Source: Okeania sp. SIO2B3 (lineage in GTDB: Bacteria; Cyanobacteriota; Cyanobacteriia; Cyanobacteriales; Microcoleaceae). Taken from it: a DNA stretch of 36,977 bases. Below the pieces are notes generated by a model. It did no database searches and was not told the origin of the DNA. It was given only the letters and a program-made list of their open reading frames with translations. The stretch is taken from contig NZ_JAAHGH010000078.1 of the NCBI RefSeq assembly GCF_010672525.1, positions 1-36,977 of the forward strand, written 5' to 3'. The translations under genes and the position numbers were made by a program. Below, piece by piece: positions 7,708-16,532 of the stretch (its first letter is position 1; every line of letters begins with the position of its first letter).

Positions 7708-9270
7708 TTATTCCCTATTCCCTATTCCCTGACTTCTGCAAGAAGTCTTTTGAGAATGCCATTTTTCTGCTTTGAGATGAATGTTTTCTAATTCTTCAGA
7801 ATCCATTTTATCTAAGTTAGCTAACACAAAGTTCATACGACCCTGGGATTTAAGTTTATCCCGATGTCTGGCCAGAAAATCCCAATAGAAATAATTAAAT
7901 GGACAAGCTGGTGAATTATTACCCTTGTGTTGAGGTGGTGTAACTCGAAGTTTCCAGTTGTAAACACAGTCTTTACAATAATCGCTCATTTTGTTGATGT
8001 AATTTGCAGAAGCAGCATAAGGTTTTGATGCCAGGATACCTCCATCAGCAAATAATCCCATTCCCAGGACATTAGTTTGCATAACCCAATCATAAGCATC
8101 AATAAATGCAGCATGAAACCAATTTTCTACCTCTTGAGGAGAAATACCAGAAATTAAAGCAAAATTACTCAATACCATTAAACGCTGAATATGATGAGCA
8201 TAACCTGTATTTTGTACTTGAATTAGAACTTGATGTAAACAATTCATATCTGTTTTATTAGCATCCCAGAAAAACTCTGGAAGTGGTTGATTATGGTTAA
8301 ACCAATTAGACTGAGAATATTCATCATCCATGAGCAAATAAACACCTCGCATATATTCTCGCCAACCTAAAATTTGCCGAATAAAACCTTCTACACTATT
8401 TAGTTTTAATTGTTGATTTTGATAAGCTGACTCTACTTTTTTAATTACTTCTAAAGGATGTAACAAACCAAGATTAATATAGGGAGAAAGCAGAGAATGC
8501 CATAAGGTTTCTTCTCCTGTTACCATAGCATCTTGATAATCACCAAAATTAGGCAAACTATTTTGAATAAAATTGTCTAGTACTTGCAGTGCTTGTTGAC
8601 GAGTTACCGCCCAACGAAAAGACTCTATTTCTCCATATTTAGTAAAATTCAAATTTTTAACTTTATTAATAACTTCTCTAGTAATTTCATCTGGTTTAAA
8701 CCATAAATTTTTTGGTGTATTTAATTTGCCTTTGGGGTATTTACGGTTTTCTTTGTCAAAATTCCATTTTTCTCCTACAGGTTTATTTTGATTCATTAAA
8801 ATTTTCAAACGTTTACGTCCTTCTCGATAAAAATCTTCCATTAATAAGCGTTTTCTATTTCTAGCCCATGCTTGAAATTCTGTTTCATGCCAAATAAACA
8901 AATTATTAGGAATTATTTTAATATCGCAGGGAATTTGGAGATTTTTAATGACTTCAATAAAAGGTTTATCATTGGGTTTAATTACCCGTAATTCAGTAAT
9001 TTGATTAGTTTCTATCCAGTGTTTAAGTGGTGTTTCAAAATCTGTGGATTTTGTGTGTGTAACTTGCCAACCTGCTTGAAGCAACTCAACAGCAAAATGA
9101 CGCATGGCTGACCAAATTAATACCAATTTTTGCTGATGATATGGTCTAACTTGGATATATTCTAAGGATTCAATAATAATCACAAAAATGTTATCTTTTT
9201 CAGTACAACTTTGAAGAGCTGCTTGATTAATATTGATTTGGTCTCCTAAGACCCAGATTCCTATATTCAT
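7708..9270 (-). CDS. Iron-sulfur bacterial cryptochrome/photolyase (FeS-BCP, PhrB-like)
   Basis: A 520-residue flavoprotein of the FeS-BCP branch, which includes Agrobacterium PhrB, a (6-4) photolyase, and Rhodobacter CryB. These proteins use light, FAD and usually a lumazine antenna to repair UV lesions or to sense blue light. The N-terminal alpha/beta domain starts MNIGIWVLGDQ. The helical FAD domain carries GFIRQILGWREYMRG, then QRLMVLSNFALISGISP and DWVMQTNVLGMG. Four cysteines fit the [4Fe-4S] site: C344, C432, C435 and C456. In PhrB the last one follows the CxxC pair more closely, so there is a small insertion here. The last dozen residues (SCRSQGIGNRE) are encoded by the 7-bp tandem repeat at 7709-7731, so the natural C-terminus has been replaced or extended. 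ATG at 9270 fits the family start. It stands alone. Confidence 0.9.
   Translation of the reverse strand: MNIGIWVLGDQININQAALQSCTEKDNIFVIIIESLEYIQVRPYHQQKLVLIWSAMRHFAVELLQAGWQVTHTKSTDFETPLKHWIETNQITELRVIKPNDKPFIEVIKNLQIPCDIKIIPNNLFIWHETEFQAWARNRKRLLMEDFYREGRKRLKILMNQNKPVGEKWNFDKENRKYPKGKLNTPKNLWFKPDEITREVINKVKNLNFTKYGEIESFRWAVTRQQALQVLDNFIQNSLPNFGDYQDAMVTGEETLWHSLLSPYINLGLLHPLEVIKKVESAYQNQQLKLNSVEGFIRQILGWREYMRGVYLLMDDEYSQSNWFNHNQPLPEFFWDANKTDMNCLHQVLIQVQNTGYAHHIQRLMVLSNFALISGISPQEVENWFHAAFIDAYDWVMQTNVLGMGLFADGGILASKPYAASANYINKMSDYCKDCVYNWKLRVTPPQHKGNNSPACPFNYFYWDFLARHRDKLKSQGRMNFVLANLDKMDSEELENIHLKAEKWHSQKTSCRSQGIGNRE
7709..7731. repeat. Heptanucleotide STRR, unit TTCCCTA, inside gene end
   Basis: Three tandem TTCCCTA units. 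They are translated as the last residues of the photolyase gene, which ends within the repeat. Confidence 0.75.
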
Positions 9271-9945
9271 AAGTACAGTTTGTTGAGTTGTTGAGTTTTA
9301 AATTTTTAGAGATGTTTTTAAGGATATTAAAAATAATGAGTATCAAATATATGTATTGAATAATTTATCAAAATACTTGTAAAAATATAATTTTATAAAC
9401 AAGGGATTTAAAGTTAACAAAAAAATGATGTTTACCAGAGTATTAAGATTAATTATCAACAAGCAATTATACAAAAAATAAATTAAAATTCTATTTCTAG
9501 AGGTACGCGCTCAAATCTTATTTTGTACCTACCTGTTCTCATTGTTTCTCTTTATTTGATTCTTCTTTATTGACTTCTCAGTTTTACTGTATGGTAGCTA
9601 ACAAAGAGATATTTTATAATAAGTATAACTACATATAAAAAAAATCCATTAACAAGTTCTAGCATATATAACTTGAAATGTAAGTAGTTATGCGATGAAA
9701 GTAAATTTGTATTAATGGCAGAATATCACAGGTTTTTGAGTTTAGAACTTTATATTGTCTAGGCAATATTATCAAATGCGGTATACCATGGAAGAGTTAA
9801 TAAATAAAAAACTCAAATCAAATTAACTGAATTCTGATAAATTCTATATTCATAGACAATAATTATAGTTTTCGGAGATTCTCAGAAGTCAAAACACAAA
9901 TAATTGTCAAAATTGTTGCAAGTTGCAGCTTAAGTAAAAAATCTT
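9271..9945. other. Divergent intergenic region, photolyase / sensor kinase
   Basis: 675 bp of AT-rich DNA between two divergently transcribed genes. It should carry both promoters. I see no confident -35/-10 pair, operator palindrome, RNA gene or hidden coding frame. Confidence 0.5.
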
Positions 9946-12066
9946 ATGATGAAGCAAGTTCAATCCTCCTTTCGTAGGATTCTGCTGTCGCGAATTTTAC
10001 TAATTACTGTACCCGTATTAATACTGGGGCAGTATGTTATCTACAGAAAAGCACGTTCTACACTTCTAGACACTGCTCGTCAAAATCTGACAGAAAGCGC
10101 AGACAGAAAGGCCGAAGATATTCAACAATGGGCTAAATCTTTAGAATCTAATCTAGTTAATGCTAGCGAAAGTTATGTATTTCAATCTGGTCAAACTCAA
10201 GAGTATCAAAAATATGTTGAGCAGTTATACCAAATGTTACCAACTCAGGTAAGATGCGTTCAATTGAGTAACTTACAAACTTCTGAGATTATAGCTAATA
10301 CTTGTGATGATCAATCAATAAATTCTCCATCGCTAAGTATGTGGCCTCCGCAGCAGAGACAGCTAGTTAAAGAGATATCTAATGTTAAAATAAATTATAT
10401 ATGGCCAGAACAGTTCAACTCAGATAGTTTCTCAAGTGATAATACGGTTACTCAGAAAAAACAAGTTAGCTTAGGTTTGAGTGTACCAGTGTATGTTGCT
10501 GAAGGTAGTGAAAGACAATTGCGTTATGCTTTAAGCATTAAGTCAGATTTACCAATGCAAACAAATCGCAGAAGAGGTTCACTGACTGGTTCAACTGTAG
10601 TGATTGACTATCAAGGTACAATATTAGCTAGTCCAAATCCTGATAGAGTAGGGGGTAATATTTCTGATGGACCAGATGCAGAAAGACTCAAAAGTATTAT
10701 CAGAAATGCACAGGAAGGTAGAAAAGATTTTCTCCACATATTCTCTTTTGAAGAAATAGATGTTTCAAAAAATAATAAGAGTAGTCCTCTGAGAGAATTT
10801 ATTGATGAATTTAAAAAGATATTACCTGAATTATTGGGACTCAAATTATCAGCAGATGATGAATTTTTAGTAGGATATGCACCAACTTCTAGTCCTGTAG
10901 ACCGTGATGACGCTCGAAAATGGATTGTTTTAGCTATTACACCTATAGACTTTGCTTTATCCGGTCTTAGAGAAGTTCAAAAAGTTCTAATTATTATGAT
11001 TTTTGGCTTAGTTGCTGCTAGTGTTATAGCAACTATTTATTTGGCTCGTGATTTAGCTCGTCCTTTGGAAAAACTGAGAGATTATGCTCTTGCTGTCAAT
11101 GATTTAGACTCTCCCAATAAAGTACCTAGAAGTCGAAGAATTCGTGAATTTCATCAATTAGCAATTGCATTAGAGAGTATGGTATATAGACTTAAAAGGT
11201 GGGCAGATAAATTAGAAGTAACTTCTAAAGAAGCTCAAGTTGCTAACCAGTTAAAAAGTGAATTTTTGGCTAATATTTCACATGAATTAAGAACTCCTCT
11301 CAATGGAATTATTGGCTCTATTCAATTGATTTATGATGGATTTTGTGACACGAAAGAAGAAGAAATGGAGTTTTTGAAACAAGCTAATGATTCTGCTATT
11401 CATTTACTAAGAATTATTGATGATATCTTAGATATTCGTAGAATTGATTCAGGAACTTTATCAATCTATTTTACAGATGTCGATATTGGTAAATTATTAC
11501 ACGAAACAATAGATTCATTTAGACAAGATATTGCACAAAAATCTTTATTATTAAAACTAAATATTCCTGAACAACTAATAATTGTTAACGCTGACCAAGA
11601 AAAGTTGAAGCAGGTGTTTAAAAATGTTATAAGTAATGCAATTAAGTTTACGGAAAAAGGCAGTATTAATATTTATATTAGCCAAGAAAACAATAGCTCA
11701 AATTTTGCTGGAAATACAAATAATTTATCTGATAATTATGGTAGGAAAGAAAATCAGGTTTTAGTTAAGATTGAAGATACGGGAATTGGTATTAGTCCAG
11801 AACAACAAGATAAATTATTTCAGCCTTTTGTGATGGTAGATGGTACAAAAACTCGTAAGTTTGGAGGAAATGGATTAGGATTAGCTATTTCTCGCGGTCT
11901 GATGGAAATGATGAATGGCAGTATTAGTCTCTATAGTGAGGGAATAGACCGAGGAACTACAGTTGATATTATTATACCAATCAAGGAAAAACAAAGTATT
12001 CAAAATGAAATTCAATTAAATTCTCAGAGTGAATTAAACATTGCAGAAAGAAGAATGAATTATTAA
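9946..12066 (+). CDS. Membrane sensor histidine kinase (HAMP, HisKA, HATPase)
   Basis: A 706-residue two-component sensor. A membrane segment (about 12-31) is followed by an extracytoplasmic sensing region of about 310 residues, Cache-like in layout (helix after TM1, then VVIDYQGTILASPNPDR). The second membrane segment is at about 346-366. HAMP follows (about 367-420, with LARPLEKLRDYA), then a dimerisation/phospho-acceptor helix with H446 in ANISHELRTPLNGI, and the ATPase domain: N box near 560-570 (NVISNAIKFTEKG), G1 at D611 (DTGIGI), F box (LFQPFVMVDG) and G2 (FGGNGLGLAISRGL, about 637-650). All catalytic boxes are intact. It has no receiver domain and no adjacent regulator, so its partner is encoded elsewhere or is the orphan regulator at 3835; that link is only a guess. 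ATG at 9946 or 9949 are equivalent. Confidence 0.93.
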   Translation: MMKQVQSSFRRILLSRILLITVPVLILGQYVIYRKARSTLLDTARQNLTESADRKAEDIQQWAKSLESNLVNASESYVFQSGQTQEYQKYVEQLYQMLPTQVRCVQLSNLQTSEIIANTCDDQSINSPSLSMWPPQQRQLVKEISNVKINYIWPEQFNSDSFSSDNTVTQKKQVSLGLSVPVYVAEGSERQLRYALSIKSDLPMQTNRRRGSLTGSTVVIDYQGTILASPNPDRVGGNISDGPDAERLKSIIRNAQEGRKDFLHIFSFEEIDVSKNNKSSPLREFIDEFKKILPELLGLKLSADDEFLVGYAPTSSPVDRDDARKWIVLAITPIDFALSGLREVQKVLIIMIFGLVAASVIATIYLARDLARPLEKLRDYALAVNDLDSPNKVPRSRRIREFHQLAIALESMVYRLKRWADKLEVTSKEAQVANQLKSEFLANISHELRTPLNGIIGSIQLIYDGFCDTKEEEMEFLKQANDSAIHLLRIIDDILDIRRIDSGTLSIYFTDVDIGKLLHETIDSFRQDIAQKSLLLKLNIPEQLIIVNADQEKLKQVFKNVISNAIKFTEKGSINIYISQENNSSNFAGNTNNLSDNYGRKENQVLVKIEDTGIGISPEQQDKLFQPFVMVDGTKTRKFGGNGLGLAISRGLMEMMNGSISLYSEGIDRGTTVDIIIPIKEKQSIQNEIQLNSQSELNIAERRMNY

Positions 12067-12090
12067 TACCAATTTTATCGGCTGCACAGA

Positions 12091-12121
12091 ATTAGGTGTT
12101 AGGTCGTAGGTCGTAGGTGTT
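12091..12121. repeat. Heptanucleotide STRR, unit GTAGGTC
   Basis: About four tandem copies of a 7-bp unit (TTAGGTC/GTAGGTC/GTAGGTG), 25 bp after the histidine kinase stop codon. Confidence 0.7.
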
Positions 12122-12240
12122 GGATCTTATACCAATTTTATCTGAAGTGGTACAGAATTATCAAATTTATTAACTTGTCTATCTCGATCTACAGTCAACT
12201 CTAATTAGGGTTTGCGCTTCACTAGTCTTTTAGTAGGGCT

Positions 12241-12269
12241 AGGAGACAGGAGACAGGAGACAGGAGACA
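12241..12269. repeat. Heptanucleotide STRR, unit AGGAGAC
   Basis: Four tandem AGGAGAC units. The same unit occurs in the related element near 27907-27922. Confidence 0.8.
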
Positions 12270-12329
12270 ACCCACCCCTAGCCCCTCCCAGGAGGCAGGG
12301 TCTATTTATTGTCACGCCTAGAAAAAAGG

Positions 12330-12367
12330 AAGAGGGGGGAGAGGGGGGAGAGGGGGAAGAGGGGGAA
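12330..12367. repeat. Purine-rich tandem repeat (GAGGGGG)
   Basis: Consecutive GAGGGGGGA / GAGGGGGAA units, all purine on the plus strand, inside the 12208-12707 element. Confidence 0.7.
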
Positions 12368-12787
12368 GCACAGGAACTCAAAAAAATATAGGGTTGTAAA
12401 TATTCTCGCTACGACAAATAATTAGCCCAGGGGAGATGGGGAGATTTGTATATTTGCACAATTAAATGTATTTCTGATGAATATTCTCGCTACGACAAAG
12501 AATTAGCCCTGCTCCTAGGAGGGGAGAAATGGCTCGGGAGCGAGGAAGTAGCAGTAACAATTGTAAGAATGATTTTTCTGCCCAACTATGCGCCTAAAAT
12601 ACGCTCCTAGCATGAGCGTTTTAGACGTGATACCAGGGACTTTTTCAAGGCTCCAAAAAGGCTAAACTCTTTATATGTCAATACTTTGATATTTAATCAG
12701 CAAGCCCTAATTAATATCTTATTCTATGCAGCTTCATATTAATTTGGTATAAAACAGCAAAAAATTATTAACTTAATAAATATTTGT

Positions 12788-13007
12788 AGCAAACATTTAT
12801 TAAACTGGTATAATACTAAGCGTGAAAAAAGAATGCTTAACTTAGGTGAAACTTTAATTATTAAGTAATTAACACAGGCAGAATGACATTTTTGATAATT
12901 AGCACGCCAGTAGCTTATTAATTATTCTAATGTTTACTTCTCCCCTACTACCTCACTCCCCTACTCCCCTACTCAAAAAAATTTAGCAAACATTTATTAA
13001 ACTGGTA
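12788..13007. repeat. 23-bp direct repeat around the oxidoreductase stop codon
   Basis: AGCAAACATTTATTAAACTG plus GTA occurs at 12788-12810 and again at 12985-13007, exactly 197 bp apart. The right copy contains the stop codon of the Gfo/Idh/MocA gene, so the left copy is a duplicated gene end. Between them lies AT-rich DNA and a CTACTCC-type tandem repeat (about 12943-12974). Confidence 0.7.
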
Positions 13008-14004
13008 TTACTTTTCCTCCTTGCTCAAGAGAATCATTTAAAGCACATAAGATTCCCACTAATTCAGCACCCACCCAACCAGAAGAAATTTGTGAAGCAG
13101 TATTCTGACGAATACAATTTAAAAATTCATTGCATACTTGGCCTAAAGGTTCAGCTTTGGCGATCGCTAAAACTTCCCGACTGACATCTACTGCTTTCCA
13201 GCGATTATTTTGTTCTTCTAAATGACCATGCTGAATAACTAAAGGTGCATCTGTAGACATTTCATCGAAAATCAATGTTCCTTCAGTACCTACTACTCCT
13301 AAACGACGTTGTTTATCAGGATTTAGCCAACATAAATGTAAAAAAGCTTGAAAACCACTAGGATAAGTTAGTTTAGCCATCACTAAATCTGATTGTGGGG
13401 GTTGTTGAGGTAGCCAAACCGTACCATTTGCTTGTACCTCCACAGGTTTTTGATGGAGCCAATTGTTCAAAATACAGATATCGTGAATTGCTAAATCCCA
13501 GAGAGCATCTACATCTGGACGAACAGGTTCAATATGAGTGCGTGTAGCATACCCATAGCGTAACTCTCCTAATTTACCTTCTGCTACAATAGCTTGACCA
13601 CTTTGGACAACTGGATTAAATAAATAAGTATGATCGATAAAAAGTTGACGTTGTTGTTGTTCGGCTAATTTGCATAATTCCACTGACTCTGAATATTCAA
13701 GAGTCAAAGGTTTTTCCGAAAGAACATGATAGCTTTTTTTGAGAGCAGCACTAATAATTTCGTAGTGAGTGGAAGCAGGAGTAGCGATCGCCACTGCTTC
13801 TATTCCTGGTAACTCTAAAGCTTTTGTCCAATCTTCTAATAATACGATATTTTGGTCCAATTGCAAGCGTTTTTGAACTGCTTGTAACTGTTCTAGGTTA
13901 GGGTCTACTATGGCGACAACACGAGATTGAGGATGATTGCAGAAGTTACGAATTAGGTGAGTTCCCCAACGACCTGCACCAAATATAGCAATTCTTATTT
14001 CCAT
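12997..14004 (-). CDS. Gfo/Idh/MocA-family NAD(P)-dependent oxidoreductase
   Basis: A 335-residue cytosolic dehydrogenase of the glucose-fructose oxidoreductase / inositol dehydrogenase family. Members oxidise or reduce sugars and sugar-nucleotide derivatives; the substrate here is unknown. The Rossmann fold opens with IAIFGAGRWGTHL (residues 5-17). The nucleotide-binding Glu-Lys-Pro is at 97-99 (SEKPL), and the catalytic-type region is DLAIHDICILN with D170, H174 and D175. The C-terminal beta-sheet domain is present and the length is normal. The phrase GRWGTHLIRNF is common in members linked to polysaccharide synthesis, but no sugar genes lie nearby. Its stop codon lies in a 23-bp direct repeat (12985-13007). 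ATG at 14004. Confidence 0.9.
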   Translation of the reverse strand: MEIRIAIFGAGRWGTHLIRNFCNHPQSRVVAIVDPNLEQLQAVQKRLQLDQNIVLLEDWTKALELPGIEAVAIATPASTHYEIISAALKKSYHVLSEKPLTLEYSESVELCKLAEQQQRQLFIDHTYLFNPVVQSGQAIVAEGKLGELRYGYATRTHIEPVRPDVDALWDLAIHDICILNNWLHQKPVEVQANGTVWLPQQPPQSDLVMAKLTYPSGFQAFLHLCWLNPDKQRRLGVVGTEGTLIFDEMSTDAPLVIQHGHLEEQNNRWKAVDVSREVLAIAKAEPLGQVCNEFLNCIRQNTASQISSGWVGAELVGILCALNDSLEQGGKVIPV

Positions 14005-14120
14005 TAGTTTTGATGTAAAAATATAGCTATTTTGATCGGAGTTTTTTTCACCCTATCATATTGAGGATAATATGGCAATTATAGGAATTCCCATGCTGAT
14101 GAGGCAGCGAATTTCTTGCT
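14005..14120. other. Upstream region of the oxidoreductase gene
   Basis: Short AT-rich leader that should carry the promoter; no clear boxes. Repeats begin at 14121. Confidence 0.35.
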
Positions 14121-14233
14121 CAGGACTTACGCAAATTTACCTTGAAAAGATCATCTGTAGGGGCGTTTGCGGAGCATGACCTTAGGAAATGGCATTCGCC
14201 CTCACTGGATTTAGTGTCGGTGCATAAGTCCTG
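14121..14233. mobile_element. MITE-like element, ends CAGGACTTACGCA, copy 1
   Basis: CAGGACTTACGCA at the left and TGCATAAGTCCTG at the right form a terminal inverted repeat around 113 bp. The inside includes CATCTGTAGGGGCG and ATGGCATTCGCCCTC, both also found in the copies at 14506-14579 and 32452-32561. No coding capacity; no clean target duplication. Confidence 0.55.
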
Positions 14234-14242
14234 TTAGTTTTA

Positions 14243-14275
14243 GGGAACAGGGAACAGAGAATAGGGAATAGAATA
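14243..14275. repeat. Degenerate heptanucleotide repeat (GGGAACA / GGGAATA)
   Basis: Units GGGAACA, GGGAACA, GAGAATA and GGGAATA in tandem with 7-bp period. Confidence 0.65.
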
Positions 14276-14279
14276 CAAG

Positions 14280-14330
14280 TTATACCAAATTAATATGAAG
14301 CTGCATAGAATAATATCTCGATCAGGGTTG
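14280..14330. mobile_element. Half of a TATACCAA-family element
   Basis: TTATACCAAATTAATATGAA, then GCTGCATAGAATAAT and a TCGATCAGGGTTG stretch, match one end of the family. The sequence stops where the ATATCATGTCC element begins at 14331, and no second end is found nearby. Confidence 0.5.
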
Positions 14331-14481
14331 ATATCATGTCCGCTGGTATCGTTTGTGTAAACTCAAGAGTGAATATCTAAGTTTTTTTTCTTGCTCTTAA
14401 GTATTCCTGCCAGATGAGCTGTTGCCAGATGAGCTGTTGCCTACCTTTACTATACAAGACCGATGCTACCGGACATGATAT
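14331..14481. mobile_element. MITE-like element, ends ATATCATGTCCG, copy 1
   Basis: ATATCATGTCCGCTGGTATC at the left and, reversed, ATATCATGTCCGGTAGCATC at the right give imperfect 20-bp ends of a 151-bp non-coding unit. Sister copies are at 26705-26843 and 28157-28308. The inside contains a duplicated GCCAGATGAGCTGTT. Confidence 0.6.
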
Positions 14482-14505
14482 TAGATAGCGAGGGCGAATA
14501 CTATA

Positions 14506-14579
14506 TATAATATATAGCAAGGGCGAATGCCATTCGCCCCTACAGATGGTGGTTTAAAAGTCAATTTGCGTAAGTCCTG
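14506..14579. mobile_element. Half of a CAGGACTTACGCA-family element
   Basis: The right end TTGCGTAAGTCCTG is preceded by CCATTCGCCCCTACAGATGG, the inverted equivalent of the left part of the 14121-14233 copy. It abuts the stop codon of the SulP gene (14581-14583). Together with the left end at 14121 it could also be read as one composite 459-bp unit. Confidence 0.45.
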
Positions 14580-14580
14580 T

Positions 14581-16089
14581 CTAATGAATAACCCGTCCCT
14601 CTTTAAAAATTGTTTGTTTACTAGAATGAGTAGTCAAACGGTCTAATAAAGTTGCACTCGCCTCATTCAACCCAATTAAATGTACTTTAATACCCCGTCT
14701 GCGAAAACGTAGTACAACTTTATCTACTGCATCTACAGCAGATTGATCCCATAAATGAGCATGAGTTAGGTCAATAGTTACAGACTCCAGATGTTCGCGA
14801 AAATCAAAGGTATTGAGAAAATTTTCCACAGAAACAAAAAAGATTTGACCATTAACGCTGTAAATACGTTCAACACCATTTTCTTTTAAATAAGAGTCAA
14901 CGAAAATCAACGCAGCAATTTTACGACTGAAGAAAATTGCACTCAACGCTACTCCAACAACTACTCCAATAGCTAAGTTATGAGTCAAAACTGTCATAAA
15001 CACAGTTGTCATCATCACTGCTGTTTCACTCTTGGGAACTCGACGAAGATTGCGAATAGAATCCCAATGGAAGGTACTGATAGAGACCATAATCATCACT
15101 GCAACCAAGGCCGCCATTGGAATACGTGCTACCCAATCATTTAGCAGAATAATACAAACAAACAGAAAAATACCTGCACTCAGAGACGAGAGTCGCGTCC
15201 TTCCACCAGACCCAATATTAATCATAGACTGACCGATCATCGCACATCCAGCCATTCCACCAAAACATCCGGCGACAATATTAGCAATTCCTTGTCCTAC
15301 TGCTTCCTGATTTTTATCGCTAGAAGTATCGGTGAGGTCATCAATAACATTAGCTGTTAAGAATGATTCTAGTAACCCCACTAAAGAAAGTGCTAAAGCA
15401 TAAGGCAAAATAATATCAAGGGTTTCAAAGTTGAGCGGTACTATTGGTAGGGCAAAACTGGGTAGAGTATCGGGCAATGTTCCCATGTCTCCTACAGTGG
15501 GTATGTCTAATCCCGTAGTTAGTGCGAACCCAGTGATGACAACAATAGCAACTAAAGGAGAAGGTATTGCTTTAGTGATGCGAGGCAACCCGTAAATAAT
15601 GACTAATCCTGCTGCTACCATTATATAAACCCAGATAGAAGCATCTTCAAATTGAGTTAGTTGAGCATCAAAAATTAATATTGCCAGAGCATTGACAAAT
15701 CCTAACATTACTGCTCTAGGAACAAATCTCATTTGATTTCCTAACTTAATCCATCCTAGAAAAATTTGCAGGATACCTGTGAGAATAGTGGTTGCGAATA
15801 GATAATTTAAACCATAATCTTTAACTAAGCTTGTCATCAGCAACGCCATAGCTCCGGTTGCTGCGGAAATCATTCCTGGTCGCCCACCTAAAAAAGCTGT
15901 CACAATAGCAATACAAAATGAGGCATACAACCCTACTTTCGGATCGACACCAGCAATAATAGAAAAACCAATGGCTTCAGGAATTAAGGCTAAGGCGACT
16001 ACAGCGCCTGCTAATAAATCTTTTTGGACATTGGAAAACCAGGCTTGTTTTGTTAATATATCTTTTTTCATTTTCCCCATTTCTAGCAC
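14581..16089 (-). CDS. SulP-family anion transporter with STAS domain
   Basis: A 502-residue inner-membrane transporter. The membrane part (about 20-395) follows the SulP/SLC26 pattern: [20 protein letters not shown] for the first segment, [32 protein letters not shown], and the later [20 protein letters not shown] and [15 protein letters not shown]. The C-terminal STAS domain (about 405-495) carries [20 protein letters not shown], then IKVHLIGLN. SulP proteins carry sulfate, bicarbonate or other anions, usually by proton or sodium coupling. This one resembles the shorter YbaR-like group rather than BicA, whose N-terminus differs, so I do not name a substrate. A SulP branch in plants (MOT1) carries molybdate, which is interesting given the molybdenum enzyme cluster upstream, but this is speculation. 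Starts at 16089 or at the in-frame ATGs of M4 and M7 are all possible. Confidence 0.9.
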   Translation of the reverse strand: MLEMGKMKKDILTKQAWFSNVQKDLLAGAVVALALIPEAIGFSIIAGVDPKVGLYASFCIAIVTAFLGGRPGMISAATGAMALLMTSLVKDYGLNYLFATTILTGILQIFLGWIKLGNQMRFVPRAVMLGFVNALAILIFDAQLTQFEDASIWVYIMVAAGLVIIYGLPRITKAIPSPLVAIVVITGFALTTGLDIPTVGDMGTLPDTLPSFALPIVPLNFETLDIILPYALALSLVGLLESFLTANVIDDLTDTSSDKNQEAVGQGIANIVAGCFGGMAGCAMIGQSMINIGSGGRTRLSSLSAGIFLFVCIILLNDWVARIPMAALVAVMIMVSISTFHWDSIRNLRRVPKSETAVMMTTVFMTVLTHNLAIGVVVGVALSAIFFSRKIAALIFVDSYLKENGVERIYSVNGQIFFVSVENFLNTFDFREHLESVTIDLTHAHLWDQSAVDAVDKVVLRFRRRGIKVHLIGLNEASATLLDRLTTHSSKQTIFKEGRVIH

Positions 16090-16106
16090 AATAACAGTTG
16101 AAATAG

Positions 16107-16135
16107 CAGTCAGCGGTCAGCGGTCAGCGGTCAGC
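16107..16135. repeat. Heptanucleotide STRR, unit GGTCAGC
   Basis: Four tandem copies of the 7-bp unit (AGTCAGC, then GGTCAGC three times), 18 bp upstream of the SulP start codon. Confidence 0.8.
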
Positions 16136-16295
16136 TAGCCTCCTGCGGAGGAACTTTGTTAACAGCTTCTCAAGGTGTATAATGGGGATTTTAATCCACC
16201 ATCAAAGGCGCACCACTAATTTTTCAAATATAGTGAGGGACGCCTAACTCTTGGATTTTTAGCTGTTAACGCAGTTTCTCTGCAAGAGGCTAGCT
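16133..16295. mobile_element. MITE-like element, ends AGCTAGCCTC
   Basis: The left AGCTAGCCTCCTGCGGAGGA, then ACTTTGTTAACAGCT, is matched by the inverted right end (AGCTAGCCTCTTGCAGAGAA, then ACTGCGTTAACAGCT). That is about 30 of 35 positions around a 163-bp non-coding unit. A single copy is seen in this window. Confidence 0.5.
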
Positions 16296-16532
16296 AAATG
16301 CTGTTTGCGCAGCATTCCGGAACGGAAAATCTAATAGCTAGTTAATACTTTTCTCTGGAAGTCAGAGGCACATTTTGCTCCGCGACGAGTCTACAGTTAG
16401 GCGTGGTATGTTAACATCATTCATCATATCCCTAAGTAAATTAGGTAAAGTAATCAAATTAGACAGATTTATGGGGAAATATTTGCTATTAATCACTTTT
16501 CTAATGTGGCAATGATATTAACTTTCATCTTG
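16296..16532. other. Intergenic DNA with GC-rich repeat scraps
   Basis: It contains TGCTGTTTGCGCAGCATTCC, a palindromic scrap also seen near 17355-17375, and otherwise AT-rich DNA. It lies downstream of the decayed protease on the minus strand and may include more of that gene beyond recognition. Confidence 0.4.

Larger units (their letters stand above)
12208..12707. mobile_element. Non-autonomous element, TSD TAATTA, ends GGGYTTGC, copy 1
   Basis: 500 bp bounded by GGGTTTGC and, reversed, GGGCTTGC, with TAATTA on both sides (12202-12207 and 12708-12713). It shares long blocks with 18332-18524 (inverted) and 27873-28070: the CACTAGTCTTTTAGTAGG end block, GCCCAACTATGCGCCTAAAA, and the TTTAATCAGCAA end. 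About 300 bp more than the other copies comes from STRR and GC-rich repeats in its middle. No transposase is encoded. Confidence 0.65.
12128..12751. mobile_element. TATACCAA-family element split by another element
   Basis: The left end TTATACCAATTTTATCTGAA and the right end, reversed TTATACCAAATTAATATGAA, are the ends of the family also seen at 742-866 and 17431-17562. The middle is occupied by the TAATTA-flanked element at 12208-12707. Removing that element and one TAATTA leaves about 118 bp, close to the size of the intact copies. Confidence 0.6.

Noticed and set aside
12091-12974. Clustered short repeats as a possible CRISPR array
   Set aside because: Units are 7-8 bp in direct tandem with no unique spacers; no cas gene is in the window.
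14822-14830. Isolated TTTTCCACA DnaA-box sequence
   Set aside because: A single site inside the SulP coding region without neighbours; expected by chance.
14581-16089. BicA bicarbonate transporter
   Set aside because: The membrane-domain motifs, especially the N-terminus, differ from BicA as I know it; only SulP family membership can be supported.
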